A stretch of 64,000 bases of DNA, taken from positions 1 to 64,000 of the forward strand of contig JADJOO010000013.1 of the NCBI GenBank assembly GCA_016713725.1. Direction: 5' to 3'. Numbering within the stretch: position 1 is the first letter of the stretch; each line of letters opens with the position of its first letter. The notes beneath the pieces were generated by a model that was given only the letters and a program-made list of their open reading frames with translations, did not search any database and was not told where the DNA came from. The DNA is from Pseudomonadota bacterium. GTDB lineage: Bacteria; Pseudomonadota; Gammaproteobacteria; Steroidobacterales; Steroidobacteraceae. The position numbers and the translations under genes were made by a program. This document shows, piece by piece, positions 1 to 9,561 of the stretch.

Positions 1-283
1 GCCGCAGGTCCAGGACGAGGTTGTAGCCGGCAACGCCGGCCGGAAACAAGTTTGAAAGGATGCCGACCGAATCGTTCTTGCCGAACGTGAAATACGACAG
101 CAGCAGCAGGCTGCCACTGATGCTCATCAGCCAGAACACCGTCGGGACGACGGGCCGGCCGTGGCGCCGCGAATAGAACATCTGCACGAACCAGCGGCCG
201 GCGAACAACGCAACGCCGAGGTAACCGATCAGCTTCCACGGCGTGATCGTGACGCCAAACGCCACCAGCATCGGTTCATTCAT
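1..283 (-). CDS. LAB_N-domain membrane protein, partial
   Basis: The gene runs off the left edge, so only the first 94 residues are visible. They show a membrane protein with hydrophobic helices around residues 17-27 and 49-66, joined by a basic loop with YSRRHGRP. This matches the lipid A biosynthesis N-terminal (LAB_N) family, found fused to LpxB in some species and as a separate small protein or glycosyltransferase partner in others. The ATG at 283 overlaps the kdsB stop by four bases (ATGA), so it is probably translated from the kdsB-lpxK-msbA mRNA. Family assignment is from remembered sequence character; function is inferred from the lipid A context only. Confidence 0.75.
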   Translation of the reverse strand, partial: MNEPMLVAFGVTITPWKLIGYLGVALFAGRWFVQMFYSRRHGRPVVPTVFWLMSISGSLLLLSYFTFGKNDSVGILSNLFPAGVAGYNLVLDLR

Positions 284-1070
284 GGTTGTCGTGCTCCAGG
301 TTCGGTGGCGACACGCGTACGTGCGCGCTGCAGGTCTGCGTCCGTATCGATGCCCGGGCCGGGCGGTTCGGCGCACAGCGCCACCGCAATGCGCAGCCCC
401 GCCTGCAGGGCGCGCAACTGTTCCAGCTTTTCGGCTCGCTCGTAGGTCGACGTCGCCATGGCCGTGATGCGCTTGAGCGCACCGACGCGATACGCGTACA
501 AGCCGACATGCCGCAGCGCCCCGGAAAAGCCGGTCTGGCTGCCCAGTCCCGCGGAGGCGCCGTCCCGCAACCATGGAATCGGTGCGCGGCTGAAATACAG
601 CGCCGCGCCATCGGCCGCGCACACCACTTTGACCACGTTGGGATCCAGGAATTCGTGCAGCGATTCGATCGGCGTCGCGAGCGTGGCGATGGCGGCGATC
701 GGATCACGCTCCAGCAGGCCGGCCACCTGGTCGATCAGGCGCGGCGGCACGAAAGGTTCATCACCCTGCACGTTGACGACGATCGTGTCGTCGTCCCAGC
801 CCTGGTGCCGCGCGACGGCGGCGACGCGATCCGTGCCGGACGGCAGCGCTGCAGCGGTCATCACCGCGATCGATGACGAGCGTCCCCGCGGGTCGTGGAC
901 TGCCGCCGCGATGCGTTCGTCGTCGGTGGCGACCAGCACCTGGTCGGCGCTGCTGGCTGCCGCCTGCTCCACCACGCGCTGGATCATCGTGCGGCCGCCG
1001 ATGTCGAGCAGCGGCTTGCCGGCAGGCGCGTCGAGGCGTAACGCGCCGGGATGACGACGTGATGGGCCAC
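280..1070 (-). CDS. kdsB: CMP-KDO synthetase, frameshifted
   Basis: 3-deoxy-manno-octulosonate cytidylyltransferase activates Kdo with CTP for transfer to lipid A in the cytoplasm. The first residues, read from a GTG at 1070, carry the nucleotide-binding start VVIPARYASTRLP. The rest (GKPLLDIGG, ATDDERI, NVQGDEPF) lies in another frame. The join is at about 1019-1020, where CTGCCGGCAAG should read CTGCCGGGCAAG, so one G is missing. With it restored the protein is about 263 residues, close to the usual 248-260. The gene starts 6 bases after the ycaR stop and overlaps the LAB_N gene. An intact copy is normally required for LPS, so a sequence error is more likely than a real null allele. Confidence 0.9.
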
Positions 1071-1076
1071 CGTCGC

Positions 1077-1265
1077 TCAGTCCTTGAGCAACGGGTCGTC
1101 TGAATTCAGGCGGCGAGCTTCCTCGTCGAGCATGGAGGGGACGCCGTCGCGCACCGGAAACGCCAGGCGGTCGGCGCGGCAAACCAGGGTCTGCGCATCG
1201 CGGTGCCACTGCAGCGGTCCCTTGCAGAGCGGGCAGGCGAGGATGTCGAGCAACTTGCTATCCAA
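1077..1265 (-). CDS. ycaR: Trm112-like small zinc-ribbon protein
   Basis: A 62-residue protein of the Trm112/YcaR (UPF0434) family. It shows the CPLC pair at residues 11-14, a further Cys at 29 and the conserved AFPVRDGVPSML tail. Trm112 proteins in eukaryotes activate methyltransferases; in bacteria the small protein is nearly always found between lpxK and kdsB, as here, and its exact role is not settled. Its ATG at 1265 overlaps the lpxK stop by eight bases, consistent with translational coupling inside the lipid A operon. Confidence 0.9.
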   Translation of the reverse strand: MDSKLLDILACPLCKGPLQWHRDAQTLVCRADRLAFPVRDGVPSMLDEEARRLNSDDPLLKD

Positions 1266-2295
1266 GGGTCACTCCCGCTCCGGTCAATCCGGTGCGCTCA
1301 AGAACGGATGTCAGCAACGCCGCGGCTTCAGCGCGACCGATGCCCACTTCGAGATCGACCCACCACCAGTCGGGCCGGGCGATCTGCCGGCATTTTACGG
1401 CATCTTTCTCGGTCATCAGGACAATGGAGTCCGCAGGGAACGGCAGGGCGCCTGCAACCAGCGGCGCGTGGTCGGGCAATGCATGCGTCGCGACCAATCC
1501 ACGCCGCCAGCCGCGAAAAAAAGCGTCAGGATGGCCTATGCCGGCCAGCGCGTGCAGGTTGGACGCCTGCGCAAACCCGGCCAAAGGTCGACGTTCGTTG
1601 GTAAGCAGGTTCACTGCGTCGCCGAGATCGAACTGCGCGTGCAGCAGCAAGGGTGATCGAACCGAAAATTCGGCCCGCCCCTCCCCGCCGCGTTCGGTCA
1701 CGATGACCGCATGGACCGATTCCAGCTTGCTTGCGGACTCGCGCAACGGGCCCGCCGGCAGCAACCAGCGATTGCCCAGTCCGCGCGCGGCGTCGACAAC
1801 GGCGATCTCATAATCGCGTGCCAGTCGTACGTGCTGGAGTCCGTCATCGCAGACGACGACCTCAGCGCCCTGCTCGGCCGCGAGACGCGCCGCCGCCACC
1901 CGATCTGCGCCGATCACCACGGTGCATACGCCACGTCGCGCATGCACCAGCGCCTCGTCACCCGTGACACCCGGATCGTCCGCCGTCGTCACGATCCTGG
2001 GCGCACCGCGATGCGATCCGCCGTAGCCACGCAGGACCACCCCGACCCGCCTGCCGCGGGCCTCGAGCTGACGTGCGAGCCAGGCGGCGATCGGTGTCTT
2101 GCCGGTACCACCGACGGTCAGGTTGCCGACGACGATGACCGGCACGCCGACGTGTTCGACGCGAAGCAAGCCGATACGATACGCCAGGCCACGCAGCGCG
2201 AGGATCAAGCGGTACAGCAGCGCCAGCGGCCACAGCGGCAGGCTGCGCCAGGCGGGGCCATACCAGACGCTCTGCAGCCGGGCGTCGAGCGACAT
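1258..2295 (-). CDS. lpxK: Tetraacyldisaccharide 4'-kinase
   Basis: LpxK phosphorylates the 4' position of the tetraacyl disaccharide to make lipid IVA at the inner face of the inner membrane. The 345-residue protein has an N-terminal hydrophobic anchor (about residues 18-34), then the P-loop GGTGKTP at about 62-68 inside VGNLTVGGTGKTP, and downstream motifs VVCDDGLQH and LPAGPLRE typical of the family. Length agrees with the usual 325-350. It starts three bases after the msbA stop, so the two products, kinase and lipid A flippase, are made from the same message. Confidence 0.96.
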   Translation of the reverse strand: MSLDARLQSVWYGPAWRSLPLWPLALLYRLILALRGLAYRIGLLRVEHVGVPVIVVGNLTVGGTGKTPIAAWLARQLEARGRRVGVVLRGYGGSHRGAPRIVTTADDPGVTGDEALVHARRGVCTVVIGADRVAAARLAAEQGAEVVVCDDGLQHVRLARDYEIAVVDAARGLGNRWLLPAGPLRESASKLESVHAVIVTERGGEGRAEFSVRSPLLLHAQFDLGDAVNLLTNERRPLAGFAQASNLHALAGIGHPDAFFRGWRRGLVATHALPDHAPLVAGALPFPADSIVLMTEKDAVKCRQIARPDWWWVDLEVGIGRAEAAALLTSVLERTGLTGAGVTLG

Positions 2296-2298
2296 GCG

Positions 2299-4061
2299 TC
2301 AGTCGTTGAACTGCAACCGGTGCAGCACAGCGTACTGGCCGTCGCGCGCCAGCAATTCATGGTGGGTTCCCGATTCCACGACGCGTCCCGAATCCATGAC
2401 GAGGATGCGGTCGGCCTTCTCGACCGTCGACAAACGGTGCGCAATGATGAGCGTCGTACGGTTGGCCATGAGCGCTTCGAGCTGGTCCTGGATCTGGCGT
2501 TCGATCTCGGTGTCGAGCGCCGAGGTCGCTTCGTCCAGGATCAGGATCGGCGAATTGCGCAGCAGCGCGCGATCGCGATGCGCTGGCGCTGGCCGCCCGA
2601 CAGCAGCGTGCCGCGATCGCCCACGACGGAGTCGAGCCCGAGCGGCAATTGCGCGCTGAACTCGTTGACACGAGCGCTCGCCGCGGCGGCTTCGATCTCG
2701 GCGTTCGTTGCCGGAAAGCCGAAAGCGATGTTGCTCTTGATCGTGTCGTTGAACAGCACGACGTCCTGGCTCACGAGGCTGACCTGCGAGCGCAGTGAAT
2801 CGAGGGCGAACTCGCGTGCGTCGTGGCCGTCGACCAGCACCTGCCCCGCCGTCGGATCATAGAAGCGCGGCAGCAATCCGACGAGCGTGGACTTGCCGCT
2901 GCCGGAACGGCCCACGATGGCAATCTTCTCGCCGGGCTGCGCCCGGAAACTCACGCCGCGCAGCACGGAATCCGCCGCCGTCGGGTACTTGAACTCGACG
3001 TTGCGGTATTCGACTTCACCGCGCGCACGTTCGAGCCGGAAACTGCCGCCCTGGTCCTCGAGCGGGGCATCGAGCACTTCGAATATGCTCTGCGCGGCTG
3101 CGATGCCCTGCTGCAGTGGTCCCGCGACGTTGACCAGCCGGCGCAGCGGCGCCGTGATCAGCATCAGCGCCGCGATGAACGAGGTGAACTCGCCCACCGA
3201 CATCAGGCCATTGATGGCTTCGACCGTCGCCAGGTACAACACGCCCGCCAGACCGACCGCGGCGATTGTCTGCACGATGGGATTGCTCATGCCCTTGGTC
3301 ATCATGAGCTTCATGTGCGAGCGACGGTTGTGCTCGGTCACCTCGTCGAACATCCGCGCTTCGTAGTCCTGCGCGCTGAAGACCCGGATCACTCGCGGCG
3401 CCTCGATCGCTTCCTTGGCAACGCGCGTCACGTCGCCCATGGAATTCTGGATGCGCCGGCTGTAGCGGCGGAACAGCAGGTTGATCTTGCGGATCAGCAC
3501 CGCGATCAGCGGGCCGACGATCAGGCTGAACAGCGTAAGCTTCGGGTTGAGGTAAAGCAGGTAGCCGATCAGGCCGATGATCGTCAACGTGTCGCGGATG
3601 AACACGGTAACCGAATCGGTCGTTGCGGTGGCCACCTGCTCCGTGTTGTACGTGAGCTTGGACAGCAGCACCCCCGACGCGTTGGTGTCGAAATACGACA
3701 CCGGCAGGTGCACATAGCGCTCGAAGATCTGTCCGCGCAGCGTCTTCACGATGTGCCTGCCGACGAAGCCAGGACAGTACGTCTGCATGAAGTCGCCGAC
3801 GCCGCGCAGGATGAAGAGCCCGACCAGCGCCACCGGTACCAGCCAGACCATGCGTGGATCCCGGTCGACGAACGTGCCGTCGAGGAAGAACTTCACGAAC
3901 GCAGCCCAGCCGGCGTCGGTCGCGGCGAAGATTGTCATGCCGACCACGCCGACAGCGAACATGGCCTTGTGCGGCCGCAGGTAACCGAGCAGGCGCTTGT
4001 ACGTCTGCCAGGCACCCTCCGGCATCTTCAGGTCGATGCGTCTATCGGCTTTCCGACCCAT
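2299..4061 (-). CDS. msbA: Lipid A flippase MsbA, frameshifted
   Basis: MsbA is the ABC exporter that flips core-lipid A across the inner membrane. A six-helix membrane domain (about residues 30-320) precedes an ATPase domain with Walker A GRSGSGKST (about 384-392) and signature LSGGQRQR (487-494). The frame then breaks at 2566-2572, where a GC run reads ATCGCGATCGCGCGCTGCTG; the next frame continues with LLRNSPILILDEATSALD, the switch histidine segment IIAHRLST and the stop at 2299. One or four bases appear to be missing. The merged length is about 587 residues (E. coli has 582). The ATG at 4061 lies inside the end of exbD; an alternative ATG at 4025 would avoid that overlap. Confidence 0.93.
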
Positions 4062-4470
4062 CGTGAACCGTGGCGATGCTGATCTGGCGGTAGCCGAGGC
4101 GGCCGGCGACGTCCATCGCCGTGACGACCGACTGGTGCACGGCCCGCGCGTCGGCGCGGATCGTGATGGGTTGCGCACGGTTGCCGCTGGTGGCACGTGC
4201 AAGTGCCGTGGCGAGCGTGTCGGGACTGTTGTTGACGAGATCGCGGCCGCCGACGCGGTAATTGCCTTCCGCCGTCACCTCGATCTCGACCGATTCCCTG
4301 GCCGAAACCTCGTCCGGTTGGACGCCGGCTTCGGGCAACCGGACCTGCAGCCGGCTTTCGTCGATGAACTTGGTGGACATCATGAAGAAAATCAGCAGCA
4401 GCAGCACGACGTCGATCAGCGACGTCATGTTGAGCTCGAGCTCCTCACGGTGCTTCTGCTGGAACCTCAA
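4042..4470 (-). CDS. exbD: ExbD/TolR family proton-channel subunit
   Basis: A 142-residue biopolymer-transport protein. A short cytoplasmic stretch is followed by one membrane helix, MTSLIDVVLLLLIFFMMS, with the conserved proton-path Asp at residue 20, then a periplasmic domain. ExbB/ExbD pairs use the proton gradient to energise TonB-type or Tol-type envelope machines. The start at 4470 overlaps the exbB stop (ATGA). Placement between comEC-exbB and msbA-lpxK, away from any tonB gene, is common in gammaproteobacteria, so its partner cannot be read from context. Confidence 0.92.
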   Translation of the reverse strand: MRFQQKHREELELNMTSLIDVVLLLLIFFMMSTKFIDESRLQVRLPEAGVQPDEVSARESVEIEVTAEGNYRVGGRDLVNNSPDTLATALARATSGNRAQPITIRADARAVHQSVVTAMDVAGRLGYRQISIATVHDGSESR

Positions 4471-5147
4471 GCCACGGCTTCCTGCGCACCCGACGGTGAC
4501 GATAACGCCACGCCGATCTCGACCGCCGAGGCCGGTCGCAACGTGCTCGCACGATCGATGGCCTGCACCAGCTTGAGCGATTCCTTTTCCATGTCGATGA
4601 CATGGCCATCGACGCGGCCGCGCAGGTAGCGGTACGCCACGAGCGCCGGGATCGCGATGATGAGGCCCGCCGCGGTGGTGATCAGGGCCTCGGCAATGCC
4701 GGAGGCCATGGCCGCCGGGTTGCCCACGCCCGCAACCGTGATCGCCTTGAACGTGCGGATCATGCCCGTGACGGTGCCCAGCAGACCGAGCAACGGCGAG
4801 ATGGCGGCGATCGTGCCGAGGGCGTTCAGGTACCGTTCGAGTTCATGGGCGACGTGACGCCCGGCGTCCTCGATCGCTTCGATCATCAGCGAGCGGTCGC
4901 GGTGGCGATTGGCGAGCCCGGCTGCGAGCACGCGCCCCAGTGGCGAGTGCTGCTGCAACGCGAGGATCTGCTTTTCGGACAGGGTGCGGTTTTCGACCCA
5001 GCGCCACACCTTGTCCACGAGTTCCTCGGGCACGACGCGCTGGCTCCGCAGCGTCCAGAGGCGCTCGAGCGTGATGGCGGCGGCAAGTATGGAGCAGAGG
5101 ATGAGCGGCACCATGACGATGCCGCCGGCCTTCACGATTTCGAACAT
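4467..5147 (-). CDS. exbB: ExbB/TolQ/MotA family proton-channel subunit
   Basis: The 226-residue product opens with a membrane helix (IVMVPLILCSILAAAITL, about residues 10-27), then a cytoplasmic loop rich in charge, then two more helices around ISPLLGLLGTVTGMI and ALITTAAGLIIAIPALVAY. These are the hallmark segments of ExbB/TolQ. The ATG at 5147 (MFEIVKAGG) was chosen over an upstream in-frame start because the hydrophobic N-terminus then begins as in the family. It forms a coupled pair with exbD. An 82-base gap separates it from comEC. Confidence 0.92.
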   Translation of the reverse strand: MFEIVKAGGIVMVPLILCSILAAAITLERLWTLRSQRVVPEELVDKVWRWVENRTLSEKQILALQQHSPLGRVLAAGLANRHRDRSLMIEAIEDAGRHVAHELERYLNALGTIAAISPLLGLLGTVTGMIRTFKAITVAGVGNPAAMASGIAEALITTAAGLIIAIPALVAYRYLRGRVDGHVIDMEKESLKLVQAIDRASTLRPASAVEIGVALSSPSGAQEAVA

Positions 5148-5229
5148 GTGGCTCGCTCGAGTCCTTGTGCCCGGCAAAAATGACCCGCCGATGATACTGG
5201 AACCCCTCCCCCGCGGCGACCGGCGCAGT

Positions 5230-7533
5230 TCAAGGATCACGCCACGGGCGTGGGTGTTCGCGCCGCCAATCGTGCGGCCGCGTCAGGACCTGTCCAGGTG
5301 CAAGCTCGAACGTGATGGCTCCGCTGTCGCTCGTGCGCACCGCCTGGGCTCCCGCCTGCTGCCAGCGCTCCACGACGCTCCGCACCGGGAAATTCCAGCG
5401 ATTGCGGTAACCCACGGCGTAGACTGCCCAGCTCGGCCGTACCGCCGTCACGAAGTCCTGCGTCGACGAAGTGCGGCTGCCATGGTGCGGCACCACCACG
5501 ACATCGACGGCTGCCAATGCGCCATCGCGCACGATGTCGCGCTCGGCCTCGGCCTCGATGTCGCCGGTGATGAGCGCCGTGTGTCCGCCTGCGCTCACGA
5601 GCAGCACGCACGAACTGTCGTTATCGCGCTGGTAGCCATCGTCGCCGGGGTGCACCCAGCGAAAGCCGACGCCATTCCAGGTCCAGGCCTCGCCACGCCG
5701 GCAGGTGTCCCGGACAGCTGCGCATGCCTGCCGTCGAATGCACTCGCCCGCAGGCTCGGTCCCAAGGTCACGACACGTGCGCCCATGAGCATGATTACGC
5801 TATCCGCCCCGCCCTTGTGATCGTCGTCGTCGTGACTGACGACGACGCGATCCACCTGTGCGAATGCCGCGCGACCTGAGGAATGGAACGACGACGAGTT
5901 GCCCGGTGTCGCTGCCCGTGCGAAACGAAGGTCCTGCGTCGTAGACGAGCGAGTGTCCACGCGTTTCGATCACGACCGACAGACCCTGCCCGACGTCGAG
6001 AATCGTGAAACGCGCGACCCCGTCAGGCACGAGCGCAGGCCGCCACAGGCAAGCCGTTGCAATGAATGCGCCGCCGGCAATTCGACCCAGGATCGGCAAC
6101 GGCGACAGCACCGCGAGCGAGCCAAGAATGAGGGCAATCCAGGCGGCACCGTCGAGCCCCGCGATTGACCAGGTGGCGAGCGGCCACGATGCCGGCACCT
6201 CGATCAGTGGCCACGTCAGTTCGATCAACCGGCCAGTCCAGTCGAGCATGGCCGCACCTGTGACCTCGGCAACCGTCGCTACGGCACACGACACCAGCAC
6301 GGCAGGCACGATCAACAGCGTATAGAGCGGGATTGCGTACAGGTTGACCAGCGCGGATACGAGCGAAACCGTACCGAAGCTGCCCGCGAGCACGGGCGTG
6401 AGTCCCAGCGTGACGACGACCTGGACCAGCAGGTAGCTGCGTATCAGACCCAGTGGCCGGACGTGTCCGGTGGCTCCATAGAGAATGACGGCCACGGCGC
6501 CGAACGACAACCAGAATCCAGGCGCGAGCGGTGCCAGCGGGTCGAGCAGCAGCACACCGACCACGCAGACGCCGAGGCCATCGGCGACACCGATCCGTCG
6601 ACGCAACAGGAGCGCAGCGGCGCCGCACGCGATCATGACCATCGTACGCTGTGTCGGCACGGACCAGCCCGCAAGCAGGCTGTAGCCCAGTGCTGCGACG
6701 GCACCTGCAACAACCGACGCATCGCGCATGGCACCCGTCGCACCGCGGCGCTGCCGGAATCGCTGCACTCGCCCACCGAGCCAGGCGAAGGACGCGGCTA
6801 CCATTGCGATGTGCAGGCCCGAGATCGCCATCAGGTGGCTCGTGCCACTGCGCGAGAGTTGCAGCCACTGGTCGCGGCTCAGCGCGTCCTGGAGGCCCAC
6901 GGCAAGCCCGGTAACGATGCCGGCCGAAATCCGCTCGCCAAGTGCATTCCGAATGATCGAGGCGACGTGCGCGCGTGCGAGCAACACCGGGTACTTGAAG
7001 GCAGCGTTTGACTCGCGGCCAAGCCGTTCGCCGGAACGCACGTAGCCGCTCGCGCCAATGTGGTCGCGCAGCATCCGCGCCTCGTTGTCGCGCCCACCCG
7101 GGTTGGCAAAACCGCGAGGACGGCGCAATTTCACCTCAAGCTCGAGAGTCTCCGCGGCATCAACCCGGGCGGGCGCGTCGTACCAGGTCAGCTCGATGAG
7201 CCGGGGCAGCGAGCGTGACTCGCCGTCCGGCAGCGGCGAGAAACGGAACCTGAGCACGTCGAGCGTGCCCTGCGGCACGCTGGTGACCACGCCACGCATG
7301 CGCACCGCGCGCCCTTCCAGCGTGGGGTCCAGCCGGTCGGCCAGGCCTGCATTGAGTTGCAAGGCGGTCAGCCAGAACCCCACCCCGGGACCAAGCAGCC
7401 AGGGTTTGCGCCATGCGCAAGCGCAGGCGACGCTCGCGCAAAGGCCTGCCCACACCAGCGCGACAGGGGGCGCCGGCGGCAAGCTGAGAACCGCACAGGA
7501 GCCGGCCAGGAGGCCTGCCGCCATTTGCCACAT
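5230..7533 (-). CDS. comEC: DNA uptake channel ComEC/Rec2, two frameshifts
   Basis: ComEC forms the inner-membrane channel for single-stranded DNA during natural transformation. The N-terminal 560 residues hold the OB-like domain, the competence domain with many membrane helices (HLMAISGLHIAMVAA is diagnostic) and the start of the metallo-beta-lactamase-like domain (FTILDVGQGLSVVIE, YDAGP). The frame breaks near 5855-5875; the next frame gives VDRVVVSHDDDDHKGGAD, the metal-binding motif. It breaks again near 5708-5725, before CRRGEAWTWNGVGFRWVHP and the C-terminal VVVPHHGS segment ending at 5230. Net merged length is about 767 residues, normal for the family. Two breaks could be real decay of a dispensable gene, but other genes here show similar breaks, so errors are at least as likely. 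Confidence 0.88.
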
Positions 7534-7619
7534 GGGTTCATCGTCCCGACCGCGAGGACGTCAGAGTGCGGGGTGCCGCTGTCGTTGACGACGCGACTAA
7601 TCGGCGCCTTCAGCCCGAT

Positions 7620-8300
7620 TCAGCCCTCGAGCTTGCCATCCTGCAGGGTGAGGACGCGCTGCATGCGCGAGGCGATTTCGCTCGAATGCGTGACCAGCAC
7701 GAGGCTGGTGCCAAGCTCGCGGTTCAGCTCGAGCATCAGCTCGAGCACACTCTCGGCGTTGCGGCCGTCGAGGTTGCCCGTCGGCTCGTCCGCCAGCACG
7801 AGCTTCGGTCGCGTTACCAGGGCGCGCGCAACGGCCGCACGCTGCCGTTCGCCGCCTGACAGTTGCGAGGGCCGATGAGTGAGCCGTTGGCCGAGGCCCA
7901 CGCGCTCGAGAAACCATTGCGCCTCGCGTCGTGCCTCTGCCGCGGACGTGCGACGTACGAGCAGCGGCATCGCCACGTTCTCGAGTGCGCTGAACTCAGG
8001 CAGCAGGTGATGAAACTGGTACACGAAGCCAAGTGCGCGGTTGCGCAGGTCGCCACGCGCAGCGTCCGAAAGTTCGGCGAAGGCCAGGCCCATCAGGCGC
8101 ACGGTGCCCCTCGTCGGCAGGTCGAGACCGCCGAGGATCTGCAGCAGCGTCGTCTTGCCGGAGCCCGAGGCGCCGATGATGGCGAGGGTCTCGCCCGCCC
8201 GCACCTGCAACTCGACGCCGCGGAGGACTTCGAGGCGCTGACCCGCTTCCTCGAAATGCTTGTGCACGCCGTCGCACGCGAGGATCGAAGGTTCAGTCAT
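7620..8300 (-). CDS. lolD: Lipoprotein-releasing ABC transporter ATPase
   Basis: LolD powers extraction of outer-membrane lipoproteins from the inner membrane by LolCE and their hand-over to LolA. The 226-residue protein has Walker A GASGSGKTT at about residues 42-50, the Q-loop FVYQFHHLLPEFSALENV, signature LSGGERQR and Walker B LVLADEPTGNLDG; FHHLLPEFSALENV is typical of LolD rather than of MacB. Its ATG at 8300 overlaps the upstream permease stop by eight bases. The transporter genes run permease, permease, ATPase, unlike the permease-ATPase-permease order of E. coli. Confidence 0.96.
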   Translation of the reverse strand: MTEPSILACDGVHKHFEEAGQRLEVLRGVELQVRAGETLAIIGASGSGKTTLLQILGGLDLPTRGTVRLMGLAFAELSDAARGDLRNRALGFVYQFHHLLPEFSALENVAMPLLVRRTSAAEARREAQWFLERVGLGQRLTHRPSQLSGGERQRAAVARALVTRPKLVLADEPTGNLDGRNAESVLELMLELNRELGTSLVLVTHSSEIASRMQRVLTLQDGKLEG

Positions 8301-9561
8301 GGCGCAGGGCCCTCGCCGGATCGGTGGTCGCTGCGCGCCACGCGGGATAAAGGGTGGACAGGCAACAGAGCGCGAACGCCGTGCCTGCGATGAGCAGCAC
8401 GTCGCCGGGTTCGACGCGCGCCGGCAGGTCGCTCATGAGGTAAACGCTCGCGTCCATGAAATGCACGCCGAAGAGACGCTCGAGGCCGTGCACGATCGAC
8501 TCGAGGTTCGTCGCCAGCAGCGTGCCTAAAGCCACGCCGCCGAGCGTGCCGAGCAGGCCGATCACGGTGCCCTGGGTCGTGAAGATCGCCAGGATGCTCG
8601 AGGGTCGCGCGCCGATCGTGCGCAGGATGGCGATGTCCGGCTGCTTGTCCTTCACCGCCATCACCAGCGTCGACACGATGTTGAACGCCGCGACCGCCAC
8701 GACCAGCAGCAGGATGAAGAACATCATGCGCTTGGTCAGTTCGATCGAGCGAAAAAAGTTCGCATTGCGTTGCGTCCAGTCCTCGACGTAGAGCCCGCCG
8801 CCGAGCTCGCTGGCAACTTCGCGCACGGCGAGCGGCGCCTCGTACGGATCCTTCACCGCCAGGCGCAGTCCCGTGACGTTGGCACCCAGCCGCAGCAGTC
8901 GCGCCGCATCGGCAACGTGCACCACGGCGAGCGTCGCGTCGATTTCATACATGCCGGAGCGGAAGGTGCCCGCGACCCTGAAACGACGGAGCCGCGGCAG
9001 CACGCCGGCGGGCGTGACGTTGCCCTTGGCGACGGCAACGACGACGGCATCGCCCGGTCCGACGCCGAGCTTGCTCGCCAGTTCCTCGCCCAGCAGGACG
9101 GTGAACGAGCCTGGCTGGAGCGACTGCATCGATCCGCTCGTGAGCCGTTCGCCAAGCGCCGAGACCTGCGCCTCGAGCATCGGGTCGATACCACGCAAGG
9201 TGGCTGCGCTCGACGCACCCGCAGCGTGATCGGCGATCAGCAGCGTCTCGGCTTCGACGAACGGCGCTGCTGCGGACACCCGCGGATTCCTGAGCGCTGT
9301 TTCCCGCATCGCCTCCCAGCCGGCGAGTCCCTCCCCGAAGGCCGTCATCGTCGCGTGCGACGTCAGGCTCAGGATGCGCGATCGCAACTCGTGCTCGAAA
9401 CCGTTCATCACCGACAGCACTACGATCAGCACGGCCACGCCGATTGCCACTCCCACCATCGAGATCAGGGAGATGAAGGACAGGAAGCGGTTACCGGTCG
9501 ACCGCAGGTAGCGCCGGCCGATCGTGAGCTCGAACGGAGTGGTGCGCCCTGCCACGGTCAT
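8293..9561 (-). CDS. lolE: Lipoprotein-releasing permease, LolE position
   Basis: A 422-residue permease of the LolC/LolE family. It has an N-terminal membrane helix within LISMVGVAIGVAVLIVVLSV, a long periplasmic domain (about residues 50-265), then three helices near the C-terminus starting with MMFFILLLVVAVAAFNIVSTL, the FtsX-like core. The motif SVMNGFEHELRSRIL after the first helix is a family hallmark. It is about as long as, and clearly paralogous to, the upstream permease. ATGA overlap with the latter. Naming as LolE rather than LolC rests on order only; some genera use two near-equivalent or one LolF-type permease. Confidence 0.9.
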   Translation of the reverse strand: MTVAGRTTPFELTIGRRYLRSTGNRFLSFISLISMVGVAIGVAVLIVVLSVMNGFEHELRSRILSLTSHATMTAFGEGLAGWEAMRETALRNPRVSAAAPFVEAETLLIADHAAGASSAATLRGIDPMLEAQVSALGERLTSGSMQSLQPGSFTVLLGEELASKLGVGPGDAVVVAVAKGNVTPAGVLPRLRRFRVAGTFRSGMYEIDATLAVVHVADAARLLRLGANVTGLRLAVKDPYEAPLAVREVASELGGGLYVEDWTQRNANFFRSIELTKRMMFFILLLVVAVAAFNIVSTLVMAVKDKQPDIAILRTIGARPSSILAIFTTQGTVIGLLGTLGGVALGTLLATNLESIVHGLERLFGVHFMDASVYLMSDLPARVEPGDVLLIAGTAFALCCLSTLYPAWRAATTDPARALRHD

